Shown: piece after piece, positions 1 to 6,971 of the stretch | How positions within the stretch are numbered: position 1 is the first letter of the stretch | Layout: the number at the start of each line of letters is the position of its first letter | Source: a virus | IMG/VR virus record: IMGVR_UViG_3300042691_015779 | Span: 1-26,242 of that record | Length of the DNA stretch: 26,242 nt | Strand: one strand, 5' to 3' | Translations under genes and position numbers: made by a program | Notes under the pieces: model-generated | Told to the model about the DNA's origin: nothing | Database searches by the model: none | The model's input: the letters and a program-made list of their open reading frames with translations, nothing else

Positions 1-66
1 CGATCAGTGTCTTCAGGTATTCAACCGCAGTTTGCAGCATCAGCTTTAGTAGTAACAGAAGATTAA
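1..66 (+). CDS. 3' end of an upstream gene, product unknown
   Basis: The frame beginning at base 1 is open for 21 codons and stops at TAA 64-66, one base before the next ATG. The visible C-terminus ends in LVVTED and is small-residue rich. Tight spacing to the following structural genes suggests it belongs to the same virion operon. Too little is visible to name a family; it could also be a chance open frame at the window edge. Confidence 0.55.
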   Translation, partial: RSVSSGIQPQFAASALVVTED

Positions 67-67
67 T

Positions 68-244
68 ATGTATACATGTAGTAAATGTGGTAAGGGAGTT
101 TTAGTAAATGACTTACCGGAGCCAATCAGAGCTTGTAATTGTACTCAAGAAGTAATAGTTGATGGGGTAACAATAGTTAAACCTGCTGCTATTACAATGG
201 ATTTAGAAGGACATGCTTATGGCAGAAGTCAATTTAGTAACTAA
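68..244 (+). CDS. Small zinc-ribbon-like protein, 58 aa
   Basis: The ATG at 68 opens a 58-codon frame whose stop TAA (242-244) shares its last A with the ATG of the next gene (TAATG), so the two are probably translationally coupled. The protein begins MYTCSKCGKG and has a second cysteine pair, RACNC, so C4, C7, C23 and C25 form a CxxC...CxC pattern that could bind one zinc ion. The N-terminal half with the DLPEPIRAC stretch resembles short zinc-ribbon proteins seen among phage structural genes (from memory). The C-terminal half has no recognisable motif. Function is unknown; the location suggests a minor virion or assembly role. Confidence 0.7.
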   Translation: MYTCSKCGKGVLVNDLPEPIRACNCTQEVIVDGVTIVKPAAITMDLEGHAYGRSQFSN

Positions 245-1107
245 TGAGTGGATTAAAAACCATAGGAGAAACAGTTAATTGTGAACTTGATGGAAGGGTA
301 AGAAATTATATTTGGCGTAAAACACCTTCACAAGCTACAACAGCAGGTATTTGGTTTGATTTAAGTATGTCACCGGGTATGCCTGTTCCTAAATATTGGT
401 TTGACGCTGCGCCTTTAACAGCTAAAGCTATTTATCAAAGTACTGATGGTGGTTTTTATCATGGTCCTAATACTACAGGAGAAAAGTATTTAAGAAGTAT
501 AACTACAATGGCTAATGCCGCAACAGCATTACCAATGAATGCTATACTTTGTGATTATTTAATGTACTATCCAACTACTGATGATGGTACTACTGATGAA
601 CAATTAATGGATAATACTGTTACCTTACCAAGATATACAGATGGTAAAGGTGTACAAATATTAGCAGTTACAGTAGGAGCTAGAACAGGTGGACAAACTT
701 TTACAATTAGTTATACTAATTCTGATGGTGTTGCCGGTAGAACAACTGCTGCAACTACTCAAAATACATCAACTGCTTTAGGAAGTGTGACAGGAAGTAA
801 TACAGCTACTATTAATGCGTCTAATCCATTTATAGGATTACAGGCCGGTGATAGTGGAGTAAGGTCAATAGAAAGTGTTACTATGCAAGGAGTAGATGTA
901 GGATTGATGAGTTTAATATTAGTTAAACCATTAGTTCAAATTTGCTTTAGGGAAATAACAGTTCCTTATGAAAAAGACTTTTTAGTACCAACAACAGATT
1001 TAATAAAAATAGAAGATAATGCTTTTTTAAACTTTTTGGTATTGCCAGGTGGTACTTTGGCAGCAACAGTTTTAAGAGGTGATTTAAAAGTAATTTGGAC
1101 AAGTTAA
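244..1107 (+). CDS. Virion structural protein, paralogue A (287 aa)
   Basis: This is a beta-rich, Thr/Ala/Gly-rich protein without signal peptide or membrane segment. From about residue 128 (LPRYTDGKGVQ) to the C-terminus it aligns by eye with the next gene: a shared LPRYT motif, SYTNS, LQAGDSG against LQAGDAG, a late LILVKPL against LLIKEL segment, an ending with (E)xxFL, and a final W close to the stop. The two genes are therefore tandem paralogues. Their place between a zinc-ribbon gene and the repeat-fibre and lysis genes points to a surface, capsid-decoration or tail protein, but no catalytic motif is visible. The start at 244 is chosen from the TAATG overlap with the upstream gene. Codon use is more AT-rich than in the genes after 3147. 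Confidence 0.75.
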   Translation: MSGLKTIGETVNCELDGRVRNYIWRKTPSQATTAGIWFDLSMSPGMPVPKYWFDAAPLTAKAIYQSTDGGFYHGPNTTGEKYLRSITTMANAATALPMNAILCDYLMYYPTTDDGTTDEQLMDNTVTLPRYTDGKGVQILAVTVGARTGGQTFTISYTNSDGVAGRTTAATTQNTSTALGSVTGSNTATINASNPFIGLQAGDSGVRSIESVTMQGVDVGLMSLILVKPLVQICFREITVPYEKDFLVPTTDLIKIEDNAFLNFLVLPGGTLAATVLRGDLKVIWTS

Positions 1108-1125
1108 TAATTAAAAACAAACAAT

Positions 1126-2301
1126 ATGAGTTTTGCAAGTAATGATCAAATAATAAATGCAATGTCTTTAGGACAAACATGGAATGCTCCTTTTGGAAAG
1201 AACATGCAACCTACAACAGTATGTATTGCCAATGAGTGGCATTCACTAGCTAGAGGTGCAGGAAATCCACCAGCAGATGCTATATTTGATTCTGGCGCTA
1301 ACTTAACCTTTATACCAGTAGAAGATACAACTGCTTCGGCTGGATGTTTACAACATGGAGGAAATGTTCAGGCTAGTAGTTATAATAAACACTTAATAAG
1401 TGGACATGCAGTAACAGCTGCCGCAACTATGGCTCCAGGTACTTTAGTTGTATGGGATGTTATAGGATATTATCGTGTAACATCAGTAACTACAACATCA
1501 GCTCAAGCAACTACAAATACTATATCAACACGTACAGCTACATTTACTGCTGATGATACAACAGATATTTGTACCTATACATCAACAACTTCTTTACCTA
1601 GTAATTTATTAACAGGTACAAGAGTTAGATTTACAACTACTACTACTCTCCCTGCTCCTTTAGCATTGGCAACAGACTATTATCTAATAAGATTATCAAA
1701 TACTACATTTGAAGTAGCTTCAAGTTATGCTAATGCAATTGCAGGAACTCAAATAGATATTACAACTACTGGGACTGGTACACATACTATTAACTGGTTA
1801 TTACCTCGCTATACAAATGGAGCAGGAGTACAAGCAATTATAATTAATCCAGCTTCTACTGCTTTAGGTGCAGCTACTCCTAACATGAGTTTAGGTTATA
1901 CTAACTCAGCACAAACAGCATCAAGAGCTACACCAACTGTATTACCTATTGGTAAAACAGCTTGTCCTAACTCTCAAATTATTTATACAGGAGCAACTGG
2001 AACTGGAAAATACAATTATGTTATGCCTTTGCAAGCAGGCGATGCTGGAATAGCTGAGATTAATACTATTCAAAACTCTACCTCTTATATAAGTGGAACT
2101 TACACAGTTTTATTAATAAAAGAATTAGCACGTTTTCCAATAAGTACTTTAGGATTAGCTAGTGAACGTAACTTCTTATTTGAATATCCAAGTATGCCAC
2201 GTATTTATGATGGAGCTGCAATTTATTTTGGCTGGGGTTCTGGAGCAGCAACACCAGTATCAAGTGCTATATCAGGACAATTAAACTTTGTTTGGGGATA
2301 A
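1126..2301 (+). CDS. Virion structural protein, paralogue B with inserted domain (391 aa)
   Basis: The C-terminal part, from LPRYTNGAGVQ at about residue 226, matches paralogue A and keeps the LQAGDAG and C-terminal W landmarks. Between a shared 'YY' site and LPRYT it carries an extra block of about 85 residues (about 138-222) containing TFTADDTTD, TGTRVRFTTTTTLP, DYYLIRLSNTTFEVA and TGTGTHTI. This block has the pattern of a small beta domain found as an insert in many unrelated phage structural proteins (from memory). An A-rich leader without Shine-Dalgarno site (AAAACAAACAAT) precedes the ATG, as is usual in Bacteroidota. Likely an exposed virion protein; the exact structure it belongs to cannot be told. 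Confidence 0.75.
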   Translation: MSFASNDQIINAMSLGQTWNAPFGKNMQPTTVCIANEWHSLARGAGNPPADAIFDSGANLTFIPVEDTTASAGCLQHGGNVQASSYNKHLISGHAVTAAATMAPGTLVVWDVIGYYRVTSVTTTSAQATTNTISTRTATFTADDTTDICTYTSTTSLPSNLLTGTRVRFTTTTTLPAPLALATDYYLIRLSNTTFEVASSYANAIAGTQIDITTTGTGTHTINWLLPRYTNGAGVQAIIINPASTALGAATPNMSLGYTNSAQTASRATPTVLPIGKTACPNSQIIYTGATGTGKYNYVMPLQAGDAGIAEINTIQNSTSYISGTYTVLLIKELARFPISTLGLASERNFLFEYPSMPRIYDGAAIYFGWGSGAATPVSSAISGQLNFVWG

Positions 2302-3089
2302 TGTTAATCTGTAATTACTCATATATAAATCAAATTTGTGGCCATAATCATTCAGGGGTTACTAATCCTGTTTGGATTATTCAACCACATTCTATGAGGG
2401 GTTATTATGGATTAGCTCAAGATAGTGATGTTATAGAACAGATTAAAAGAGATAGTTTTCCAACAGGAACTGAATCTCCATATTCTTTAATAATGGGAGA
2501 TAAAGGATTTTTATTAAGTTCTACTACTACTAGTAATGGTGTAGGAACAATAACATCAGGACTATCTATGGGTAAAGCTTGTGAAGCCGCTCTTACTGGA
2601 ACAGGTACTATATCAGCAGCTAATTTATCACTAATCGTTCAGCTAGCCGCATCGCTGTCCGGCTCCGGTACTATTACAACCGCAAGTTTAGTTGGAGTAG
2701 TAGCATTGGCGGCATCGTTAAGCGGTACCGGTAGTTTAACGGCCGGGCTAAATGTAATAGCGTTTATGACTACTACATTAAGTGGAACAGGTAGTTTAAC
2801 TGCTGACTTAAAAGGTACACTATCAATGTCTGCTTCTATTTACGTTAACGAGTCGGAAGCTACGGTTCAGCAAATTGTTGATGGAGTATGGAATGGATTA
2901 GCTACAGTGTATAATAATCCTGATACAATGGGGGAGCTGCTTAATAACACAGGTGGCGGAGCAAGTCCAGCTACTATCGCTGATGCCGTATGGGATGAAA
3001 TATTAGCAAGCCATAGCATTTCAGGAAGTACGGGCGAGAAGCTATCTAAGCTTTTGGAAAAGATACAGTTCTTGTATTTAAAAGATTAA
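2301..3089 (+). CDS. Repeat-containing phage structural protein (262 aa), fibre/appendage candidate
   Basis: The start is the ATG at 2301, overlapping the stop of the previous gene (TAATG); a TTG nine bases upstream also opens the frame but is less likely. After an N-terminal region there are four repeats of 20-21 residues (about residues 88-175) with the core LSGTGSLTA: LTGTGTISA, LSGSGTITT, LSGTGSLTA, LSGTGSLTA. The C-terminus carries the phage-type motif IADAVWDEILASH followed by STGEKLSKLL, and a weaker copy (IVDGVWNGL...MGELL) lies before it. Such repeat plus VWDE architectures are common in phage appendage and structural proteins (from memory). Repeats 2 and 3 use visibly GC-richer codons than the rest of the gene, suggesting recent shuffling or duplication. 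Confidence 0.75.
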   Translation: MLICNYSYINQICGHNHSGVTNPVWIIQPHSMRGYYGLAQDSDVIEQIKRDSFPTGTESPYSLIMGDKGFLLSSTTTSNGVGTITSGLSMGKACEAALTGTGTISAANLSLIVQLAASLSGSGTITTASLVGVVALAASLSGTGSLTAGLNVIAFMTTTLSGTGSLTADLKGTLSMSASIYVNESEATVQQIVDGVWNGLATVYNNPDTMGELLNNTGGGASPATIADAVWDEILASHSISGSTGEKLSKLLEKIQFLYLKD

Positions 3090-3132
3090 TTATCAACATC
3101 TATTTGTTAAATCAATATATTACATAAATAGT

Positions 3133-3140
3133 TATATTTG
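3133..3140 (+). promoter_or_regulatory. -7 promoter box TATATTTG for the lysis cassette
   Basis: TATATTTG fits the Bacteroidota sigma-A -7 consensus TAnnTTTG. It ends six bases before the ATG at 3147, so transcription would start at or next to the start codon, giving a leaderless or nearly leaderless message. No TTG lies at the usual 19-21 base spacing; the nearest TTTG (3103-3106) is 26 bases upstream. Confidence 0.5.
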
Positions 3141-3146
3141 TGTTGT

Positions 3147-3386
3147 ATGGAACATATTTCTAAACAAGAATTTAAAAAACTTACTGACTCTGTAAAGAGG
3201 ATTGAAACTGCTTTATTAGGCGATCCGCAGATGAAAATTGTCGGGGTAGTCGATAAAATTGAAAAACACGAAGACTATATTGATAAGGCTAAAAAACGTC
3301 ACGCTTGGGTAATAGGAGCTTCGGGCGGAGCTGGATTTAGCTTAAGTTTAGCTTGGGAGTATTTTAAACATAAATTAGGACTATGA
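3147..3386 (+). CDS. XhlA-like small membrane protein (79 aa), lysis cassette
   Basis: The ATG at 3147 is preferred to an in-frame TTG nine bases upstream because it follows the -7 box directly. The N-terminal 55 residues are charged and helical (EFKKLTDSVKRIETALLG), predicted coiled-coil-like, and the C-terminus has a single hydrophobic segment (WVIGASGGAGFSLSLAW) followed by a short basic tail. This matches the layout of XhlA/hemolysin-type phage proteins that sit next to holins and endolysins. The stop overlaps the endolysin start (ATGA), which supports a shared lysis role. Holin-accessory function is inferred from layout and context. Confidence 0.65.
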   Translation: MEHISKQEFKKLTDSVKRIETALLGDPQMKIVGVVDKIEKHEDYIDKAKKRHAWVIGASGGAGFSLSLAWEYFKHKLGL

Positions 3387-3883
3387 AACCAAAAGACTTT
3401 GTAACTAAATATTTGCCTTACGCTAAAATGACTGAGGCTAAGACAGGCATTCACTCTATTGCTATATTAACCCAAGCGGCTTTAGAAAGCGGATGGGGCG
3501 AAAAGGCTCCTGGAAATATGTTTTTTGGAGTTAAGGACACTGATGGTATTAACGGCAACGAACAGCTTTTAACCACTACAGAGTATTCTACTAAAGAAAC
3601 TTTAAAAGTTCCTCAAATCATATCTAAAACACTTATAGACCCCGTTAAAAAGCTTTATAAGTACGTGGTTAAGGATTATTTTCGGAAGTATAACACCCCG
3701 GAAGAAAGCTTTACAGATCACGCGAATTTCTTTTTAAAGAACAGTAGATATAAAGCAGCTTTGGCCGTTAAACACGATTATAATAAGTTTTTTGAAGAAA
3801 TACACAAAGCCGGATACGCGACTGGTCCTAATTACGCGGACACATTAAAAGCAGTTGCTAAAACAATAGTACAGGCGATATGA
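3383..3883 (+). CDS. Endolysin, N-acetylglucosaminidase domain (166 aa)
   Basis: The protein is a single glucosaminidase domain of the FlgJ/LytG type (Pfam Glucosaminidase, PF01832), which cleaves the glycan strand of peptidoglycan. Landmarks are IAILTQAALESGWG at about residues 27-40, where the Glu of ALESGWG is the expected catalytic acid, then NMFFGVK, and later FRKYNTPEESFTDHANFF and a terminal YATGPNYADTL motif, all in the usual order. There is no signal peptide, so export would rely on the holin made from the neighbouring genes. Both ends overlap neighbours by four bases (ATGA), indicating translational coupling within the lysis cassette. Length is typical of single-domain phage glucosaminidases. 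Confidence 0.9.
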   Translation: MKPKDFVTKYLPYAKMTEAKTGIHSIAILTQAALESGWGEKAPGNMFFGVKDTDGINGNEQLLTTTEYSTKETLKVPQIISKTLIDPVKKLYKYVVKDYFRKYNTPEESFTDHANFFLKNSRYKAALAVKHDYNKFFEEIHKAGYATGPNYADTLKAVAKTIVQAI

Positions 3884-4140
3884 ACTCTTTTTTGCAAAAA
3901 TTAATAGCGTCATTAGATACGCATTCAAAAGGGTTTTCCGCAAGGAAACTAGCAGCCTTTACTGTTATAATTTTGGTAGTCATACTTCACATTAAATGGT
4001 TTAATTCTAATCATTGGGAATACACTGAGGGGATTTTAGTAGCTGATTATGGCTTTATAGCCTTATGCTTAGGTATGACTACTTATGAAGCAATAAAGAA
4101 AAGACAAACAGAACCAACAAATGAAAACCCCCAGCCGTAG
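3880..4140 (+). CDS. Putative holin, two membrane helices (86 aa)
   Basis: Two hydrophobic segments can be read: LAAFTVIILVVILHI (about residues 24-38) and a weaker one, LVADYGFIALCLGM (about 53-66), followed by a charged tail rich in K, Q, E and P. Size, two-helix layout and ATGA overlap with the endolysin gene fit a holin that lets the endolysin cross the inner membrane. The stop lies inside the next gene (20-base overlap). Holin families diverge quickly, so the call rests on layout and neighbours. Confidence 0.65.
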   Translation: MNSFLQKLIASLDTHSKGFSARKLAAFTVIILVVILHIKWFNSNHWEYTEGILVADYGFIALCLGMTTYEAIKKRQTEPTNENPQP

Positions 4141-4459
4141 AGATATTGGATTGTTATTAGTGTCCGCCGTTTGCTTTATGGCAATAGGATGGGCTATCAA
4201 AAGTATTTTTACACCTAAACCTGTTCAAAACTTTCCTATTGACTTAACTCCTTACAATCGGGCGATCGATAGCTTAAAGGCTTTAAATTCAGAAAAAGAC
4301 ACTAAAATCTTACTTTTAAAGGTTAGATTTGATAGCTTAAATATTGCTAAAGAAATCAATCACTCAAATCTAAACCACAATGTTGCTAAAACGCGGACTT
4401 TTACTCCTACTGCTTCTAAGCGGTACATGGATTCAGTCTATAGGGCAGAATCAAGATAG
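4121..4459 (+). CDS. i-spanin-like membrane-anchored protein (112 aa)
   Basis: After a short basic N-terminus (MKTPSRRD) comes one membrane helix (IGLLLVSAVCFMAIGWAI), then a helical, heptad-like domain with IDSLKALNSEKD and IAKEIN. One N-terminal anchor plus a periplasmic coiled coil is the layout of Rz-type inner-membrane spanins. The gene overlaps the holin candidate by 20 bases and the following gene by 80 bases in another frame, as spanin pairs often do. There is no sequence-level match that I can name, so this is a role inferred from topology and context. Confidence 0.5.
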   Translation: MKTPSRRDIGLLLVSAVCFMAIGWAIKSIFTPKPVQNFPIDLTPYNRAIDSLKALNSEKDTKILLLKVRFDSLNIAKEINHSNLNHNVAKTRTFTPTASKRYMDSVYRAESR

Positions 4460-4787
4460 CACAGTAACTATCACCAATAAACAGGCTCAGTTCTTCATAC
4501 AGTGGCATTTAAGGGCTAAGTCCTTAATGGCCGACACATCTATACTTAATAAGCAGATCAGTGATTTAAACGGTATTATCGTACTTAAGGACGAACAGTT
4601 AGCTAACGACAGAATGATGTTTATCCAAAAAGACAAAGCCATGGAGGTTTACAAGGAATATTATAACGACTTGTATAAAACTTACAACAAAAGCCAAAAG
4701 AGGCTGAAATTCTTTAAAAATACTACGGTTATATTTTTATCCACCACCGTTCTTTTGGGCGGATTGTTCGTATTGGTTAATAAATAG
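4380..4787 (+). CDS. Exported coiled-coil protein with C-terminal anchor (135 aa), spanin partner candidate
   Basis: The N-terminus is a clear signal-peptide-like stretch (KRGLLLLLLLSGTWIQS) ending near SIGQ. A long helix rich in K, E, D and Q follows (about residues 55-110), then a second hydrophobic helix near the C-terminus (TTVIFLSTTVLLGGLFVLV). The first 80 bases lie within the preceding gene in a different frame. Position suggests partnership with that gene in disrupting the outer membrane, but a classical o-spanin is a lipoprotein and no lipobox cysteine is present, so an unusual spanin or a separate envelope protein are both possible. Confidence 0.55.
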   Translation: MLLKRGLLLLLLLSGTWIQSIGQNQDSTVTITNKQAQFFIQWHLRAKSLMADTSILNKQISDLNGIIVLKDEQLANDRMMFIQKDKAMEVYKEYYNDLYKTYNKSQKRLKFFKNTTVIFLSTTVLLGGLFVLVNK

Positions 4788-4812
4788 CTTACCCGGAATT
4801 AACCTTAAGATT

Positions 4813-4820
4813 TATATTTG
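4813..4820 (+). promoter_or_regulatory. -7 box TATATTTG without a downstream ORF
   Basis: A second exact TATATTTG lies 25 bases after the lysis cassette stop. No ORF starts between it and the terminator at 4869-4902, so any transcript would be a short RNA of about 75 nt. A -33 TTG is not present at standard spacing. Confidence 0.35.
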
Positions 4821-4868
4821 AACCATTGTTTTGTCGCAGCCACGATAAATCATAGTTAATGTAACAGT

Positions 4869-4902
4869 CCCCTTTTGATAAAAAGAAAGGGGATTTGTTT
4901 TT
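4869..4902 (+). terminator. Rho-independent terminator after the lysis cassette
   Basis: CCCCTTT (4869-4875) pairs perfectly with AAAGGGG (4886-4892) around a 10-base loop, and the stem is followed by ATTTGTTTTT. It is the clearest intrinsic terminator in the window and separates the lysis cassette from the ring/muzzle operon. Confidence 0.75.
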
Positions 4903-4910
4903 ATAAATAT

Positions 4911-4918
4911 TATATTTG
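4911..4918 (+). promoter_or_regulatory. -7 box TATATTTG for the ring/muzzle operon
   Basis: TATATTTG lies directly after the terminator and only four bases before the ATG at 4923. The arrangement copies that at 3133-3149, which argues for a real promoter giving leaderless mRNA. A TTTG occurs at 4894-4897, but the 13-base spacing is shorter than usual. Confidence 0.5.
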
Positions 4919-4922
4919 TCTA

Positions 4923-5780
4923 ATGGCAATCACTAAGAGAAACATATCGGACGACATAATCAATTTACTTACACGATTTAAGTTAACTGACGATAGCCGA
5001 TTTGCTACTATTGATCAGTGGCTTTCATGGAAAATTGATCAAGTACGCGCTCAATTAATTATTAAACAATACAATGAAACCGGGGTTTTAGATAATTCTT
5101 GGCTTACGGATTTAGGGTTAGTTGGATTTCATGAAGTTAATTTTGCCGACGATCCAAATGTTACTTATTGTAAGTGCGATATAAGTAAAACCTTTATCCC
5201 TTCAGTTGTAGAACTAGCTTCCCCTAGCGGAGGCAATCCTGATTTAGGGTTATACTCAATAATTTCAACTTGCGGAAAGAACGAATATTATTCTTATCCA
5301 ATGACTACTTGGAGAAACATTCCTTCCGAACATACAAGGTCTAAATTTCACTATTATCAGCGAAAAAACACTGAGCTATATGTGAATAAAAAAGTACAGA
5401 ATTTACTCATTACAGCTATTTTAAACAACCCGGCCGAAGGATATATCATAAGCTCTACTCCTGTTACCACGATCGCCACAGGAACAACATATATAGTTAA
5501 ATTCAATCAGATTGTTTATAACGGAACTGTTTATAGACCAGACGATACATTTGTTGGAGTTGCGTCCGCGACCACTTTTTCGGGTACCGGGAAAGTTGTT
5601 TTACAGGATCAGCTTACTGCTTTGGATGAAACGCAGCCTTATCCCGTTAGCGGAGACATGGCAAGGATGATCACACTTGAGATACTTACAAAAGAGTTTG
5701 GAATTGAATCTAAACAAATTACAGACATTCAAAACGATTCGGCGGACGATGAACAAAAAAGCGAAGCGGGGAACCGATAA
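4923..5780 (+). CDS. Ring/adaptor-like virion protein with small beta insert (285 aa)
   Basis: The ATG at 4923 (MAITKRN) is used; an in-frame TTG at 4875 lies inside the terminator and can be excluded. The N-terminus is helical, with DQWLSWKIDQVRAQLIIKQY at about residues 31-50, a layout I associate with crAss-like connector ring proteins. Around residues 187-222 is a small beta module (TYIVKFNQIVYNG, YRPDDTFVGVA, FSGTGKVV) that also recurs in the 1490-aa protein. The C-terminus is helical and acidic. It overlaps the HU/IHF-like gene by 32 bases and heads the connector operon. By order it could match a ring protein of phiCrAss001; sequence identity was not tested. Confidence 0.6.
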   Translation: MAITKRNISDDIINLLTRFKLTDDSRFATIDQWLSWKIDQVRAQLIIKQYNETGVLDNSWLTDLGLVGFHEVNFADDPNVTYCKCDISKTFIPSVVELASPSGGNPDLGLYSIISTCGKNEYYSYPMTTWRNIPSEHTRSKFHYYQRKNTELYVNKKVQNLLITAILNNPAEGYIISSTPVTTIATGTTYIVKFNQIVYNGTVYRPDDTFVGVASATTFSGTGKVVLQDQLTALDETQPYPVSGDMARMITLEILTKEFGIESKQITDIQNDSADDEQKSEAGNR

Positions 5781-6198
5781 TCAATTTGATATTAGAACTG
5801 TATGCAAACAGTCTAAGTACAAATTACGTAAGTTAGGAGTTAAGGTGACTAACAGGCAAATTAAAGAAGTAGTAAATAAATGGATTGAAGATTTAAAGAA
5901 GGATGTAATAGCAGGGAAACGCGTAATGATAGATAAAAATAGTTACATACAGGTTATAGGAACGCCGATCTTAAAGCATAAGAGTGCCGTTAAATTGATC
6001 AGCAACGGTAAATATGTTACAAGATCAGGGTATGTCAAACCCGCGGACAATATGAATTTCAAACGTAATGATTTTGTTTATGGTATTAAATACGAGAATA
6101 AGAATAAACTTATTTTCACCCCTTCCAAATCATTCTCTAAATCAGTTAATCATTCATTAACTAATACTAACACTTATTATCACTTAAATGTCAATTAA
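5749..6198 (+). CDS. HU/IHF-fold DNA-binding protein (149 aa)
   Basis: The start is the ATG at 5749 (MNKKAKRG); a TTG 72 bases upstream would only add residues overlapping the previous gene. The segment VTNRQIKEVVNKWIEDL, then IAGKRVMIDKNSYIQVIG, aligns by eye with the helix and 'GEKVQLIGFGNFEV' strand region of HU. After a middle part corresponding to the DNA-contacting arms, FTPSKSFSKSV aligns with the terminal 'FKPGKALKDAV' helix of HU. The order of elements is complete. crAss-like phages carry IHF-type subunits among their structural genes (established), so DNA bending during packaging or in regulation is the likely role. The C-terminal extension (about 20 residues, Ser/Thr/Asn-rich) is additional. 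Confidence 0.75.
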   Translation: MNKKAKRGTDNQFDIRTVCKQSKYKLRKLGVKVTNRQIKEVVNKWIEDLKKDVIAGKRVMIDKNSYIQVIGTPILKHKSAVKLISNGKYVTRSGYVKPADNMNFKRNDFVYGIKYENKNKLIFTPSKSFSKSVNHSLTNTNTYYHLNVN

Positions 6199-6970
6199 TA
6201 AACTCATATCTTATAAAAACGTACTATTAGATCTACTAGACGAACTAGCTTTAGATCATACTAAATACACCCCTATGTTTGCCCGTTGGATAGAAAAGGC
6301 GGAAAAGAAAATAGGGAGCAGGTATCAGTACAAAAAGAAAATAGCCGTTTTAAATATTTCAGGATGTACCGCGGAGCTACCAAGTGACGCGGCTTATGTT
6401 CAAAGAGGTATCATGGGTAACCAAGGATGCGATTGTCAAGACTTGTTTTTAAACGTAGGGGGGAGCATAGCCAGTAAAGCAGTATCTATAAGCAGCTCTG
6501 CTAACGCTGCATTCAACAATTTATCCTTCCTTATCGTGGACATCGTACCTGCCGGACAATTTACAGATGCTTCTAATTTCTATTATATAGATTACGAGAT
6601 CCAAGGCAATAAGATCATTTTCAAACAAAATTACAACGGTAGTCAAATCACTATCCAGTACTTGGGCATAGAAACCGATTGTGATGGATTAATGTTAATA
6701 GGAGAGAACCACGTAGACGCTATTATGTGGTATTGCAAATGGAAATTTTATGACCGCCGTATAAGAAGCGGAATTGATCTAGGTAAGGTAAGGGATTATA
6801 AAATGGAATGGGAGCGTCAATGTTTAAATGCAAGAGCCGTGGACGCTACTTTAACCGAACCGGAAAGACAGTCTATTTTACAATACATCCACGATCCTTA
6901 TGTTGGATGGGGACTCCGTTTACAGCCTACTTTAGGCACATGGGGATCTGTAATGAACGGAGTTTGGTAG
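6188..6970 (+). CDS. Connector/ring (tail adaptor) protein (260 aa)
   Basis: It starts 11 bases inside the preceding gene and ends one base before the 1490-aa gene. The N-terminal half begins with helices (LLDLLDELALDH, FARWIEKAEKKIG), followed by ELPSDAAYVQRG, a pattern common in head-tail connector proteins such as P22 gp4-like adaptors, where 'LP.D...' follows an opening helix. A cysteine cluster (GCDCQDLF, about residues 79-86) is unusual. The C-terminal half is mostly beta then helical (ENHVDAIMWYCKWKFYDRR). In phiCrAss001 a ring protein directly precedes the muzzle protein; this gene has the same position and approximate length. Assignment is by layout and motif, from memory. Confidence 0.65.
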   Translation: MSINKLISYKNVLLDLLDELALDHTKYTPMFARWIEKAEKKIGSRYQYKKKIAVLNISGCTAELPSDAAYVQRGIMGNQGCDCQDLFLNVGGSIASKAVSISSSANAAFNNLSFLIVDIVPAGQFTDASNFYYIDYEIQGNKIIFKQNYNGSQITIQYLGIETDCDGLMLIGENHVDAIMWYCKWKFYDRRIRSGIDLGKVRDYKMEWERQCLNARAVDATLTEPERQSILQYIHDPYVGWGLRLQPTLGTWGSVMNGVW

Positions 6971-6971
6971 T

